From an uncultured Prevotellaceae bacterium (GTDB taxonomy: Bacteria; Bacteroidota; Bacteroidia; Bacteroidales; Bacteroidaceae), in NCBI GenBank assembly GCA_902784615.1, contig CACZVN010000002.1, positions 95,321 to 159,320 on the forward strand: 64,000 nucleotides of DNA, written 5' to 3'. The translations under genes were made by a program, and so were the position numbers. This document shows, piece by piece, positions 7,372 through 15,922 of the stretch. Position 1 is the stretch's first letter, and each line of letters starts with the position of its first letter. The notes beneath the pieces were generated by a model. That model saw only the letters and a program-made list of their open reading frames with translations. It was not told the origin of the DNA and made no database searches.

Positions 7372-9281
7372 AGTCGCTTAGCACCTATATACAACAGCGT
7401 CTTACCCTGCAATTGGGGCTTCTGATCCTGCTCATTGTAGGTGTGGTCTTCAGCATATTCCTCAGTTATGTGTTCTACCAGACGAGACGGTATGCCAAGC
7501 AGCAGGCCATCAACCACGCCACACTGGTGCTCGACACGACAGAACTCCATATCAACGCGATCATGGATGAGGTGGAGGCTGCCACCACCAGCATGGAGCC
7601 CCTCATCCTGGAGCACCTGAACCCCGACTCCCTGTTGGCCTATTCACGGCGGATGCTGGAGCAGAACCCAGACGTGCTGGGCTTCACCATCGCCATGGAA
7701 CCAGACTTCTTCCCAGAGCGGGGCCGTCTGTTCTCTGCCTATTCTTTAAGAAAGGGCAACTCCATCGTCACGATCAACGAAAACAACTACGAGTATTTCG
7801 AAAGGGTATGGTATAAGACGCCCCGCGAACAGCAGAAGGGCTATTGGCCAGAACCCTATATCGACGAGGGCGACGGGGTGCTTACCTCATCGGAATACAA
7901 CTATTCCTACTGCAAACCCCTGTTCGATAGCAGAAGGCGCATCATCGGCGTCCTCTGTACAGACATGCTGCTGAAGGGAATCTCTGAGGCCGTCACCAAG
8001 ATCGACGCCTATCCCAACTCCTCTGCCATCATGCTCAGCCACGACGGACGGTATATCGTGCACCCCGACACGGCCAAGCTCGTCAGAGAGACGATTTTCT
8101 CCGACCCTGACCCTCAGGCCCAGCACGACGTGATCCGTCTTGGAGAATCCATGCTGGCAGGTCAAAGCGGTATACAACAGATGATTGTCGATGGACAGGA
8201 TGCCTACGTTTTCTATCGGCCACTGAAGCGGACGGGGTGGAGCATCGCCATCGTATGTCCTGCCAGCGACATCTTCCACAACTACTACCAGTTGCTTTTC
8301 TCCGTCGGTACCATTATCAGTATCTCGCTTATCATACTCCTGATACTATGCTATCAGTCTATCCGGCGTTCGATGATTCCCCTGAACCAACTCGCCCTTC
8401 AGACTCAGCACATCGCTGAAGGACATTTCGAGGAGCCGATATTCCCCAGTCAACGCCATGACTCCGTAGGACGATTGCAGAACAGTTTTATCCGCATGCA
8501 ACTGTCACTTCACAAGCACATCAGTGAGATCAGGAGAATCAATGACGAGATGGAGAAGCGTAACCAGGAACTTGTCAGGGCCAGTCAACTCGTGCAGGAG
8601 GCAGACCAGCAGAAAACGGCCTTCGTACAAGACATGTCACACCAGATACGCACGCCGCTCAACATCATCAACGGCTTTACGCAGGTGCTTTCTGCCGACT
8701 ACCACAGCATCCCCGACGATGAACTCAGCGACATCATCACCCGTATGCGATCCAGTGCCAAGTCGCTCAGCCATATCACCCATATGCTCATCGTCTCCTC
8801 TACAACTGATAGCGAACAGCTTAACGGGAAGCAGACCACCTTCAGTTGCAATGCACTTTGTCAGGAGGCCATCACCTCCATCATACCCATGAACCCTGAT
8901 ACCGTCAACATCTCCGTTAAGACGGATCTGCCTGATGATTTCACGATCCATTCCAATCGTGAAGCACTCTTATTCATCCTCGGCGAGTTGCTCAACAATG
9001 CCAACAAGTTCACCCAACAGGGCAGTATCACGCTAACGTGCAGTCAGACGGACAACCAGACAGTCACCTTTGCCGTGAGTGACACTGGCATCGGCATTGC
9101 CGAGGACGACCGCGAGCGCATCTTCTCACAGTTCACGAAGATCAATAATTTTTCGGAGGGAGTAGGTCTAGGCCTGTCACTCAGTCAACAGGCAGCCCTC
9201 ATGTTGGGAGGCGATCTGGTAATCGACCCCTCCTATCAAGAAGGCTCCCGTTTCCTGCTCAGGATTAAGATCTTAGGATGA
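7368..9281 (+). CDS. Cache-domain sensor histidine kinase
   Basis: 637 residues. TM1 at about 14-37; double-Cache periplasmic sensor at about 40-300 (NPDVLGFTIAMEPDFF, GYWPEPYID, GVLCTDM, RYIVHPD); TM2 at about 305-330; HAMP at about 330-385; coiled coil; HisKA with phospho-acceptor H425 (DMSHQIRTPLN); HATPase_c at about 530-635 with N box (ELLNNANKF), G1 (DTGIGIA) and G2 (GVGLGLS). No receiver domain is attached and no response regulator is adjacent, so its partner is unknown. Coupled to the upstream stub by a 4-base overlap. Its 3' end overlaps the convergent lacI-type gene by 9 bases. The Cache domain is clearly related to that of the stand-alone sensor at 54188. Confidence 0.92.
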   Translation: MKSLSTYIQQRLTLQLGLLILLIVGVVFSIFLSYVFYQTRRYAKQQAINHATLVLDTTELHINAIMDEVEAATTSMEPLILEHLNPDSLLAYSRRMLEQNPDVLGFTIAMEPDFFPERGRLFSAYSLRKGNSIVTINENNYEYFERVWYKTPREQQKGYWPEPYIDEGDGVLTSSEYNYSYCKPLFDSRRRIIGVLCTDMLLKGISEAVTKIDAYPNSSAIMLSHDGRYIVHPDTAKLVRETIFSDPDPQAQHDVIRLGESMLAGQSGIQQMIVDGQDAYVFYRPLKRTGWSIAIVCPASDIFHNYYQLLFSVGTIISISLIILLILCYQSIRRSMIPLNQLALQTQHIAEGHFEEPIFPSQRHDSVGRLQNSFIRMQLSLHKHISEIRRINDEMEKRNQELVRASQLVQEADQQKTAFVQDMSHQIRTPLNIINGFTQVLSADYHSIPDDELSDIITRMRSSAKSLSHITHMLIVSSTTDSEQLNGKQTTFSCNALCQEAITSIIPMNPDTVNISVKTDLPDDFTIHSNREALLFILGELLNNANKFTQQGSITLTCSQTDNQTVTFAVSDTGIGIAEDDRERIFSQFTKINNFSEGVGLGLSLSQQAALMLGGDLVIDPSYQEGSRFLLRIKILG

Positions 9282-10289
9282 AGATCCTTTCTGTGTACTT
9301 TCCCTGACTTCCATGTGGGCATTGACGATCAGATGACGGACACTGTCATCACCTGTCATCTGGTCATGCAACAGTTTGAATGTCTTCCGCCCTATTTCTT
9401 TCAGATTCTGCTTCACAAATGTTACACGAGGATGGAACATGTCTGACACCCAGTCACTCATATAACCGCAGATGGCAATATCCCCAGGGATGCGCAGTCC
9501 AAGGCTGATGATCGCTTGAAAAGCAGAACCTGCCAACAAGCCATGAGCCGCCAATATGGCATCAGGAGGCTCAGGCAGTTTGAGAAGATCGAAAGTTTCT
9601 GTCAGACCTGCGTTAAAACTTGCATGATTGCATCTCACCAATTCCCTTTTGATGGGAATGCCACGCTCGCGCAGGGCTTCCAGATAACCGTGTTTGCGGT
9701 CTATGGTCTGCTTCATCTGATTAGAGCCGCCCAAAAAAGCGATTCGACGCGCACCACCATCTATCAGATGGAGTGTCATCTGACGGGCGGTAGCAACATC
9801 GTTGATGCCCACCGACGAAAACCCAAGTTCTACTGTCCTGTCAAATAAAACGACAGGTATGTTACTCTGCTTCAGCCGCTCCAGATGCGTGAAGTCTTCC
9901 GTCTCTTGCGAAAGGCCCATGACAATTCCATCCACGTGCAGTTTTTCCAAGAGTTCTACGCAGGCTAGTTCCCCTTCATAGGTTTCGCCCGAGTCTGTAA
10001 TGATGCACATATAACCGGCCTTCCTGGCCTCAGCCTCAATGCTCTTGACAATATGTGAGAAATGGCTGAAAGACAGGTCTGGTACAATAACACCTATCGT
10101 GCGGGTCGTGTTATAACGGAGGCTCATGGCAAAGGGATTGGGACGGTAACCTTGTTTCTCTGCCAGTTCCACGATCTCCTGACGGAGTTCAGGACTGACG
10201 CCAGGCAATCCTTTTAAAGCCCTGGACACGGTGGAGACATTGACATTCAACATCTGGGCAATATCGCGCTGAGAGATATTCTTCTTCAT
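9273..10289 (-). CDS. LacI/PurR-family transcriptional regulator
   Basis: 338 residues. N-terminal helix-turn-helix and hinge at residues 4-60 (ISQRDIAQMLNVNVSTVSRAL, then the PNPFAMSLR hinge-helix region), and a periplasmic-binding-protein-like effector domain from about 60 (TIGVIVPDL, VDGIVMGLS, PVVLFDR, RRIAFLGGS). Divergent from the eight-gene operon starting at 10659, with palindromes in the gap of the form expected for LacI operators. It probably represses itself and the operon until a sugar or glycoside ligand binds; the ligand cannot be read from the sequence. The start at 10289 gives the normal LacI N-terminus. Confidence 0.93.
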   Translation of the reverse strand: MKKNISQRDIAQMLNVNVSTVSRALKGLPGVSPELRQEIVELAEKQGYRPNPFAMSLRYNTTRTIGVIVPDLSFSHFSHIVKSIEAEARKAGYMCIITDSGETYEGELACVELLEKLHVDGIVMGLSQETEDFTHLERLKQSNIPVVLFDRTVELGFSSVGINDVATARQMTLHLIDGGARRIAFLGGSNQMKQTIDRKHGYLEALRERGIPIKRELVRCNHASFNAGLTETFDLLKLPEPPDAILAAHGLLAGSAFQAIISLGLRIPGDIAICGYMSDWVSDMFHPRVTFVKQNLKEIGRKTFKLLHDQMTGDDSVRHLIVNAHMEVRESTQKGSSS

Positions 10290-10361
10290 ATCATGACTTG
10301 ATAAATTTATACAAAATTACCTATTTCCCCTATCACATATAACGCAACAAACGCAAAAGTA

Positions 10362-10381
10362 TTACGCAACGCGTTGCGTAA
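10362..10381. promoter_or_regulatory. LacI-type operator, perfect palindrome
   Basis: TTACGCAACGCGTTGCGTAA, fully self-complementary with the central CG typical of LacI-family sites. It lies just above the regulator's own promoter, next to two ACGCAA half-sites, suggesting autoregulation. Confidence 0.8.
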
Positions 10382-10512
10382 ATAACAAACAATCCACCGA
10401 CTTTCCCAAGCCAGTGGATTTTTATGAATTATGTATAATGTATTTTTGTGTTGTAGTACGCAAAGATATGCATAATTCGAAAACCGTAATAGTGAAATTG
10501 CAGAAAAACCAT

Positions 10513-10528
10513 ACGCAACGCGTTGCCC
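10513..10528. promoter_or_regulatory. Second LacI-type operator
   Basis: ACGCAACGCGTTGCCC: 12-base perfect core GCAACGCGTTGC shared with the first operator, whose centre lies about 149 bases away. It lies about 55 bases upstream of the operon's -33 box, so looping between the two sites is plausible. Confidence 0.75.
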
Positions 10529-10605
10529 ATGAGGATATTGTATTACAAATACCTAAAATCACTTAAATCACATTGGAAAGTTTTGGATAATTGGAGAAAT
10601 AGCAC

Positions 10606-10613
10606 TATATTTG
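10606..10613 (+). promoter_or_regulatory. Operon promoter TTTG (10582-10585), 20 bases, TATATTTG
   Basis: Full Bacteroidetes -33/-7 match. It leaves a leader of roughly 40 bases ending in aaaaactaaaaacg before the ATG at 10659. Confidence 0.75.
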
Positions 10614-10658
10614 TACCCATAAATCCATTGAATTCGTATCACATAAAAACTAAAAACG

Positions 10659-11720
10659 ATGAACAAAAAAACATTCTTATGTGCAGTTGTTGCCATACTG
10701 ACACTGGTAGCCTGTAAGAACAATCCCAGACAAGTGGCGGAAGTGATTGACCTGCCTCGTGCAGAAACTCCAGACAATGTGGCTAAGGCGATGGATAGTT
10801 TCTTCGAACAAGCAGCTACCGACTCGCTCGATATTCACAGTGTGATGATCGTCAAAGACGGCGACGTGATATTCAGCCGTTGGCAGAGTGAAGGCGTAGA
10901 TTCCATCCCCCATGTGCTCCACTCCGTCAGTAAGACATTCACAGCCACGGCTGTCGGTCTCGCTATCGCGGATGGCAAGATGGCCCTGACGGACAAGATC
11001 ATCGACTACTTCCCTGACAAACTCCCCGCTGAGGTGAGCGACAATCTGAAGGCGATGACTGTGCGCGATCTGCTCACCATGTCGTGCGGCCACGACGAAG
11101 AGCCCTCATGGCGCGACACCGAGCAGGACTGGGTTAGCGTTTTCCTCGCCCATCCCGTCAAGCACAAGCCAGGCACGTTCTACCTATATAACAGTCTGGG
11201 TACATACGTGCTCTCAGCCATCGTCCAGCAGGTAACAGGCGAGAAGGTTGTCGATTACCTGAACACCCGTCTGTTCGAGCCCTTGCATATCGACAAGCCC
11301 CGTTGGGAAGAGAGTCCACAGGGTATCAACACTGGTGGTTGGGGTCTCTATCTGAAGACAGAAGACCTTGCCAAGATGGGACAGTTGTTATTACAGAAAG
11401 GCGAATGGAACGGGAAGCAGATCATTCCCGCCGACTGGGTGAGTGAGATGTCGAAAAAACAGGTTGAGAGCATCAACCCGGGCACCCGTATCGAACAGGC
11501 AGCCGAGCGCGGTCTGACGGTCGAGACCAGCGACTGGATGCAGGGCTATGGCTATCAGATGTGGCGTTGTCGTCCCGGTTGTTTCCGTGCCGACGGAGCC
11601 AGAGGCCAGTATATCATCGTGGTGCCCGACAAAAACGCCGTGATTGCCATCACCTCCAACGTCGAGGATCTGCAGGCTGAATTGAATCTCGTTTGGAATA
11701 AGATACTACCAGTACTATAA
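10659..11720 (+). CDS. Serine hydrolase, beta-lactamase class C / esterase family, lipoprotein
   Basis: 353 residues. Lipoprotein signal ending LVAC at residue 19. Beta-lactamase-fold serine hydrolase with S89-x-x-K92 (HSVSKTF) and the Y177-N-S motif (YLYNSLGTY); a Gly-rich strand near the end (DGARGQYIIVV) takes the KTG position. Such proteins in sugar operons are more often esterases or peptidases than true beta-lactamases. First gene of the LacI-controlled operon, with 13 bases to the next gene. Likely periplasmic or outer-membrane anchored. An esterase removing an acyl decoration from the operon's substrate is a reasonable but unproven role. Confidence 0.85.
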   Translation: MNKKTFLCAVVAILTLVACKNNPRQVAEVIDLPRAETPDNVAKAMDSFFEQAATDSLDIHSVMIVKDGDVIFSRWQSEGVDSIPHVLHSVSKTFTATAVGLAIADGKMALTDKIIDYFPDKLPAEVSDNLKAMTVRDLLTMSCGHDEEPSWRDTEQDWVSVFLAHPVKHKPGTFYLYNSLGTYVLSAIVQQVTGEKVVDYLNTRLFEPLHIDKPRWEESPQGINTGGWGLYLKTEDLAKMGQLLLQKGEWNGKQIIPADWVSEMSKKQVESINPGTRIEQAAERGLTVETSDWMQGYGYQMWRCRPGCFRADGARGQYIIVVPDKNAVIAITSNVEDLQAELNLVWNKILPVL

Positions 11721-11733
11721 TCACTTTTACAAT

Positions 11734-13671
11734 ATGGATAGAAGAATCGTTAAAAAAGTTCTGTTAGCAATCATCACAGCAATGTCTGTCATACCCGTCA
11801 TGGCCAGTCAGTATAAGAATTTTAAAGTATCAACCTACATCCGCGCACAGGACGTGGCAAGGATGGAGGACGAACAGTTCCTGAAATCCACTTGGGAGAT
11901 AGTAAGCACACAGGTGGATCTCGACAAGATTTACCTGGAAACCCATCGCGATGCGTTTACCGTTCCTGAGAAGACCATGTTGAAGGTGAAGAAGTTCTTC
12001 CTGTCGAAAGGACTGGAGGTGGGAGGCGGTATTACGTTCACCCGTTCTGAGCCCACAGATTTCGAGACCTACAGTTACGCCCGTGAGGACGAGCGACAAC
12101 AGGTGAAACAAATCTCTGAATATACCGCAAAGTTGTTCGATGACTTTATTCTCGACGACTTCTTCTTCATCGACCTGAAGAACGATGACGAGATTGCCGC
12201 CAAAGGAAACAAGAGTTGGACGGAATACCGTCTGAGGCTGATGGCTGATGCCGGCCGTGAACTGGTGGTGAATCCTGCCAAGGCCGTCAACCCTAAGGTG
12301 AAGGTCATCGTGAAGTACCCAAACTGGTACGACCACTTCCACGGCCTCGGCTTCAACCTCGAAGAGGAGCCTACCTACTTCGACGGTATCTGGACGGGTA
12401 CGGAGACACGAGACCCTGGCTCGGCCCAGCACCTGCAGAACTACCTGAGCTATAACGTGGTCAGGTATTTCGACAACATCGCCCCAGGCAAACGCTCGGC
12501 CGATGGCCGCTTGCTACCGGAGGGACGCAAGAACGGTGGCGGATGGGTCGATGCCGGTGGTATCCACATGAGCATGGACCGCTATGCAGAACAGTTGCAT
12601 CTCACTATGCTGTCGAAGACGCCCGAGATTATCCTCTGGAACTACATGCAGTTGGCCGAGGTGAAGATCAGTTCCAACATGCGCGCCCCCTGGCAGGAGG
12701 TTGGAGGGAACAGTTTCCGCTACGACGAGATGGTTGCACCATTCACCAAGAACGGCAAGACCATCACCCCAACGACAATGGCACGCTTCGCCAACGAGAC
12801 CCTGCACCAGACGGACAAACTGATCGGCAAGTTGGGCAATCCCATCGGACTGGCCTCTTACAAGCCTTATCACTCTTCGGGTGAGGACTTCCTGCAGAAT
12901 TATCTTGGTATGATCGGACTGCCTATGGATATGTATCCTCAGTTCCTGACTGACAAGCAGCAGATCCTGCTCACCCAGCAGGCCGCCAAGGATCCGCAGA
13001 TCGTAGAGAAGATCAAAGCGCAGTTGAAGAAAGGCGGTGATGTCATCATCACGACTGGTCTGCTCAAGGCCATTAAAGACCAGATTGCCGATGTCTGTGA
13101 ACTCTACTGTGGAGACCTCAAGGCCATCGTGAACGACTTCGGATGGTTTGGCAAGTCCGAACGCGAGTTCATCATCCCACAGGTGAAATACTTCACCAAC
13201 GATGCCTGGGAAGTGGTCAGTGCGGGTCGTCCGCTCACTGGTGGTGTCTCTGGTTATCCCATCCTTCTGCGCGACACCTATTCCAAAGGTATGCTCTTCG
13301 TGCTCACCATCCCTGATGACTTCGGCAACCTCTACGATTATCCGGCAGGTGCCCTGAATGTCATCCGCCGTGCCATGAGCAAGGATGTGGGCGCCTATAT
13401 CGAAGGCCCCGCAAAGGTGGCATTGTTTCCCTACGACAACAAGACACTCGTGGTGGAGAACTTCAATGATGAGGCTGTCAGTCTGCGCGTGGTTATAAAT
13501 AATAAGGTGAACACGCTGCGCAATCTCATCACCGGTGAACAACTGAAGCCTGCCGAACTGCCAAAGGTTTCAGCCATGCCATACCGCAGTCGTTTCATGG
13601 GCTATGCTGACGGATCGACAGTGTTCGACCTCCAGTTGCCTGCACACAGTTATATTGGATTAGGATATTAA
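11734..13671 (+). CDS. Secreted protein of unknown family, possibly a TIM-barrel glycosidase
   Basis: 645 residues with a signal peptide (1-25). Not recognised as a named family. The N-terminal half has features of a (beta/alpha)8 enzyme: strands ending in acidic clusters (FDDFILDDFFFIDLKNDD, IVKYPNWYDH, FDGIWTGTETRDPG), and Trp/Asn-rich loops (IILWNYMQL). The middle resembles a glutamine-amidotransferase-like or Rossmann segment (GGDVIITTGLL), and the C-terminus is a beta-rich domain. These invite comparison with glycoside hydrolases but no catalytic pair can be assigned with confidence. Oddity: residues about 254-267 (APGKRSADGRLLPEGRKNGG) are encoded by a repeat also found inside GH31. Second gene of the LacI operon. 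Confidence 0.6.
   Translation: MDRRIVKKVLLAIITAMSVIPVMASQYKNFKVSTYIRAQDVARMEDEQFLKSTWEIVSTQVDLDKIYLETHRDAFTVPEKTMLKVKKFFLSKGLEVGGGITFTRSEPTDFETYSYAREDERQQVKQISEYTAKLFDDFILDDFFFIDLKNDDEIAAKGNKSWTEYRLRLMADAGRELVVNPAKAVNPKVKVIVKYPNWYDHFHGLGFNLEEEPTYFDGIWTGTETRDPGSAQHLQNYLSYNVVRYFDNIAPGKRSADGRLLPEGRKNGGGWVDAGGIHMSMDRYAEQLHLTMLSKTPEIILWNYMQLAEVKISSNMRAPWQEVGGNSFRYDEMVAPFTKNGKTITPTTMARFANETLHQTDKLIGKLGNPIGLASYKPYHSSGEDFLQNYLGMIGLPMDMYPQFLTDKQQILLTQQAAKDPQIVEKIKAQLKKGGDVIITTGLLKAIKDQIADVCELYCGDLKAIVNDFGWFGKSEREFIIPQVKYFTNDAWEVVSAGRPLTGGVSGYPILLRDTYSKGMLFVLTIPDDFGNLYDYPAGALNVIRRAMSKDVGAYIEGPAKVALFPYDNKTLVVENFNDEAVSLRVVINNKVNTLRNLITGEQLKPAELPKVSAMPYRSRFMGYADGSTVFDLQLPAHSYIGLGY
12493..12534. repeat. 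Double-hairpin repeat, copy 2 (inside the unknown secreted protein)
   Basis: Shares cgctcggc and then 27 of 28 consecutive bases with 6140-6179. Hairpin 1 is CGGCC-GAT-GGCCG; hairpin 2 has arms CTTGC and GCAAG around taccggagggac. It is read in frame as residues about 254-267. Confidence 0.75.
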
Positions 13672-13695
13672 CATCATCTGCAAACAAAGAATAAC

Positions 13696-15912
13696 ATGAA
13701 GACTATCGTATTCAGAACTGTCGCATGCGTGATCCTGACGGGTTCCACCATCACAGGACTGGCACAGACTTATCCTACACGCCTGTTGGACAACGAACCA
13801 CAGGTAGAGTCCATTATCAAAGGTATGACACTTGAAGAGAAGATCGAGATGCTCCACGGCAAGAACATGTTCTCCTCAGCCGGCATCCCACGACTCGGCA
13901 TCGCTGATGTGGAATATGCCGACGGTCCCTTTGGCATCCGTGAGGAGATGGAGCCCCACTCATGGAACTCCGCCCATCTGTCCACCGACTCAGCCACCTT
14001 CTTCCCTACAGGATCAGCATTGGCTGCCACGTGGAGTACCGAGTGGGCCTACGCCTACGGACGAGGCATGAGCCGTGAGGCCCGCTTGCGCGGCAAAGAC
14101 ATGATTCTGGGACCAGCCATTAACATTCAGCGCATTCCCACAGGCGGACGTACCTATGAATACCTGAGCGAGGATCCACTGCTCAGTGGAATGCTCGCCA
14201 TAGCCTATACCAAAGGATCGCAGGACGATGGCACCGCCGTCTGTCTGAAGCATTACGCCCTGAACAATCAGGAAGACTATCGCGGCTTCGTGGATGTACG
14301 GATCTCTGACCGTGCCATGCATGAGATCTACCTACGGCCGTTCGAGATGGCCGTTCGCGAGGCCGATGCCTGGGGCGTGATGGCAGCCTATAACAAAGTG
14401 AACGGACGCTGGTGTTCAGAGAACGAACATCTCCTGACAACCGTCCTGCGTCAGCAGTGGGGATTCCCCGGTATGGTGATCAGTGACTGGGGTGGTGTCC
14501 ATTCCACCATTGATGCTGTCACGGCAGGCATGAATGTCGAGATGCCTGGCAGTCGTTTTATGGGACAGGCATTGCTTGACTCTGTCAAGGCCGGGAAGGT
14601 GAGTGAGGCCGTCATCGACCAGCGCGTCAGAGAGATCCTCAGGGTCAGACTGACAGTGAAGCCTATCGGCAAGGAGGAAGCCAATCGCCAGCCTGTAGGC
14701 AATCCAGAGGAGATGGCGACGGCCTTAGAGGTAGCCAGACGCTCCATTGTCCTGCTCAAGAATGAGAATCTGTTGCCGATCGATCCTAGGCGCGTGAAGC
14801 ATATCGTCGTGATTGGCGAGAACGCCATCACTAAAATGGCCTTGGGGGGTGTGGGAGCAGGTGTGAAGACCCGCTGCGAGATCACGCCCTTGGAAGGGTT
14901 GCAGACCATACTTGGCAACAGCATGAGGATAACCTATGTGCCTGGTTATAAGAGTTTCGATCGCGAGAGTCGCAACAAACGTCTGAGCCCCCAACAGCAA
15001 GCAGACCGCCAACTGATGGCCGAAGCCGTAAAGGCCGCCAAGAAAGCCGACCTCGTGATCTTCTTCGCAGGTGACAACCGCGAGGTGGAGACCGAGGGAT
15101 CTGACCGCAAGAGCATCACCCTGCCCTCAGGACAAGATGAACTGGCCATAGCCCTCGCCAAGGCAAACAAGCAACTTGTCACCGTCATTGTCTCTGGTGG
15201 TCCCGTTGATGTCAGCACTGTCGGTGAGGTGTCTGGTGCACTCGTGGCCTCATGGTTCAATGGCTCCATGGGAGGTCAGGCGCTGGCAGAGATCCTGACT
15301 GGCAAGATATCTCCTTCAGGGAAACTGCCGATGACCTGGCCCTGTCGTTTGGAGGATGTTCCTGCATACGCCACGGGCAGTTATCCGCAGAACATCGAGA
15401 ATAACAACCAGGGCGATATCTTTGTTGACATCACCAGAAACCGTAGCAATGATCGCCGCCAAAAACTCGTTGCCAACTACACTGAGGAGAACTTAGTGGG
15501 CTATCGGTGGTACGACGACAAGCAAGTACCTGTAGCCTATCCCTTCGGATTCGGCCTCTCCTACGCGCAGTTCCAGTATAGCGACCTCCTGGTACAGCCT
15601 ACGGCCGATGGTTTCGACGTATGTTTCAGCCTCACCAACACTTCCACAATGGATGCCGAGGAGGTGGCCCAGGTCTATATCGCCCGTCCTACGTCACATG
15701 TAGAGCACCCCACCAAAGAACTCAAGGGGTTCCAACGCGTAGCCTTGAAGGCTGGTGAGCACAAGACGATGACCATTCCTGTACGTCGTGCCGACCTCTG
15801 CCATTGGGACGAGGCCGCCCAGACCTGGATGTTGGAGCCAGGTAGCATCCGTGTGCTCGTTGGAGGATCTTCTGACAATCTGCCATTAACCACTGAAACA
15901 AAACTTTACTAA
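13696..15912 (+). CDS. Glycoside hydrolase family 3, probable beta-glucosidase
   Basis: 738 residues, secreted (signal peptide to about residue 23). GH3 N-terminal barrel at about 30-330 with nucleophile D264 in GMVISDWGGV and the KHYALNNQE substrate-binding motif; GH3 C-terminal domain at about 350-580 (acid/base expected here, AGDNREVETEGSDR); fibronectin-III-like tail at about 650-720. Family members release terminal beta-linked glucose or xylose from oligosaccharides or aryl glycosides in the periplasm. Third gene of the LacI-controlled operon, 24 bases after its neighbour and 10 bases before the next gene. Exact sugar specificity cannot be read from sequence. Confidence 0.93.
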   Translation: MKTIVFRTVACVILTGSTITGLAQTYPTRLLDNEPQVESIIKGMTLEEKIEMLHGKNMFSSAGIPRLGIADVEYADGPFGIREEMEPHSWNSAHLSTDSATFFPTGSALAATWSTEWAYAYGRGMSREARLRGKDMILGPAINIQRIPTGGRTYEYLSEDPLLSGMLAIAYTKGSQDDGTAVCLKHYALNNQEDYRGFVDVRISDRAMHEIYLRPFEMAVREADAWGVMAAYNKVNGRWCSENEHLLTTVLRQQWGFPGMVISDWGGVHSTIDAVTAGMNVEMPGSRFMGQALLDSVKAGKVSEAVIDQRVREILRVRLTVKPIGKEEANRQPVGNPEEMATALEVARRSIVLLKNENLLPIDPRRVKHIVVIGENAITKMALGGVGAGVKTRCEITPLEGLQTILGNSMRITYVPGYKSFDRESRNKRLSPQQQADRQLMAEAVKAAKKADLVIFFAGDNREVETEGSDRKSITLPSGQDELAIALAKANKQLVTVIVSGGPVDVSTVGEVSGALVASWFNGSMGGQALAEILTGKISPSGKLPMTWPCRLEDVPAYATGSYPQNIENNNQGDIFVDITRNRSNDRRQKLVANYTEENLVGYRWYDDKQVPVAYPFGFGLSYAQFQYSDLLVQPTADGFDVCFSLTNTSTMDAEEVAQVYIARPTSHVEHPTKELKGFQRVALKAGEHKTMTIPVRRADLCHWDEAAQTWMLEPGSIRVLVGGSSDNLPLTTETKLY

Positions 15913-15922
15913 ACAATAGATT

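Larger units (their letters stand above)
10290..10658. other. Divergent regulatory region, 369 bases
   Basis: Between the LacI gene and the operon. Contains a minus-strand -7 box (TAATTTTG, 10312-10319) for the regulator, half-operators (acgcaacaaacgcaa, about 10342-10356), a perfect 20-base palindrome (10362-10381), a small hairpin AATCCAC ... GTGGATT (10391-10397 and 10414-10420), a second palindrome (10513-10528) and the operon promoter (10582-10613). No reading frame worth annotating. Confidence 0.7.

Noticed and set aside
10659-11720. Antibiotic-resistance beta-lactamase
   Set aside because: The fold is class C-like, but it is a lipoprotein within a LacI-controlled sugar operon and lacks a standard KTG motif; esterase or peptidase-type hydrolase is more likely.
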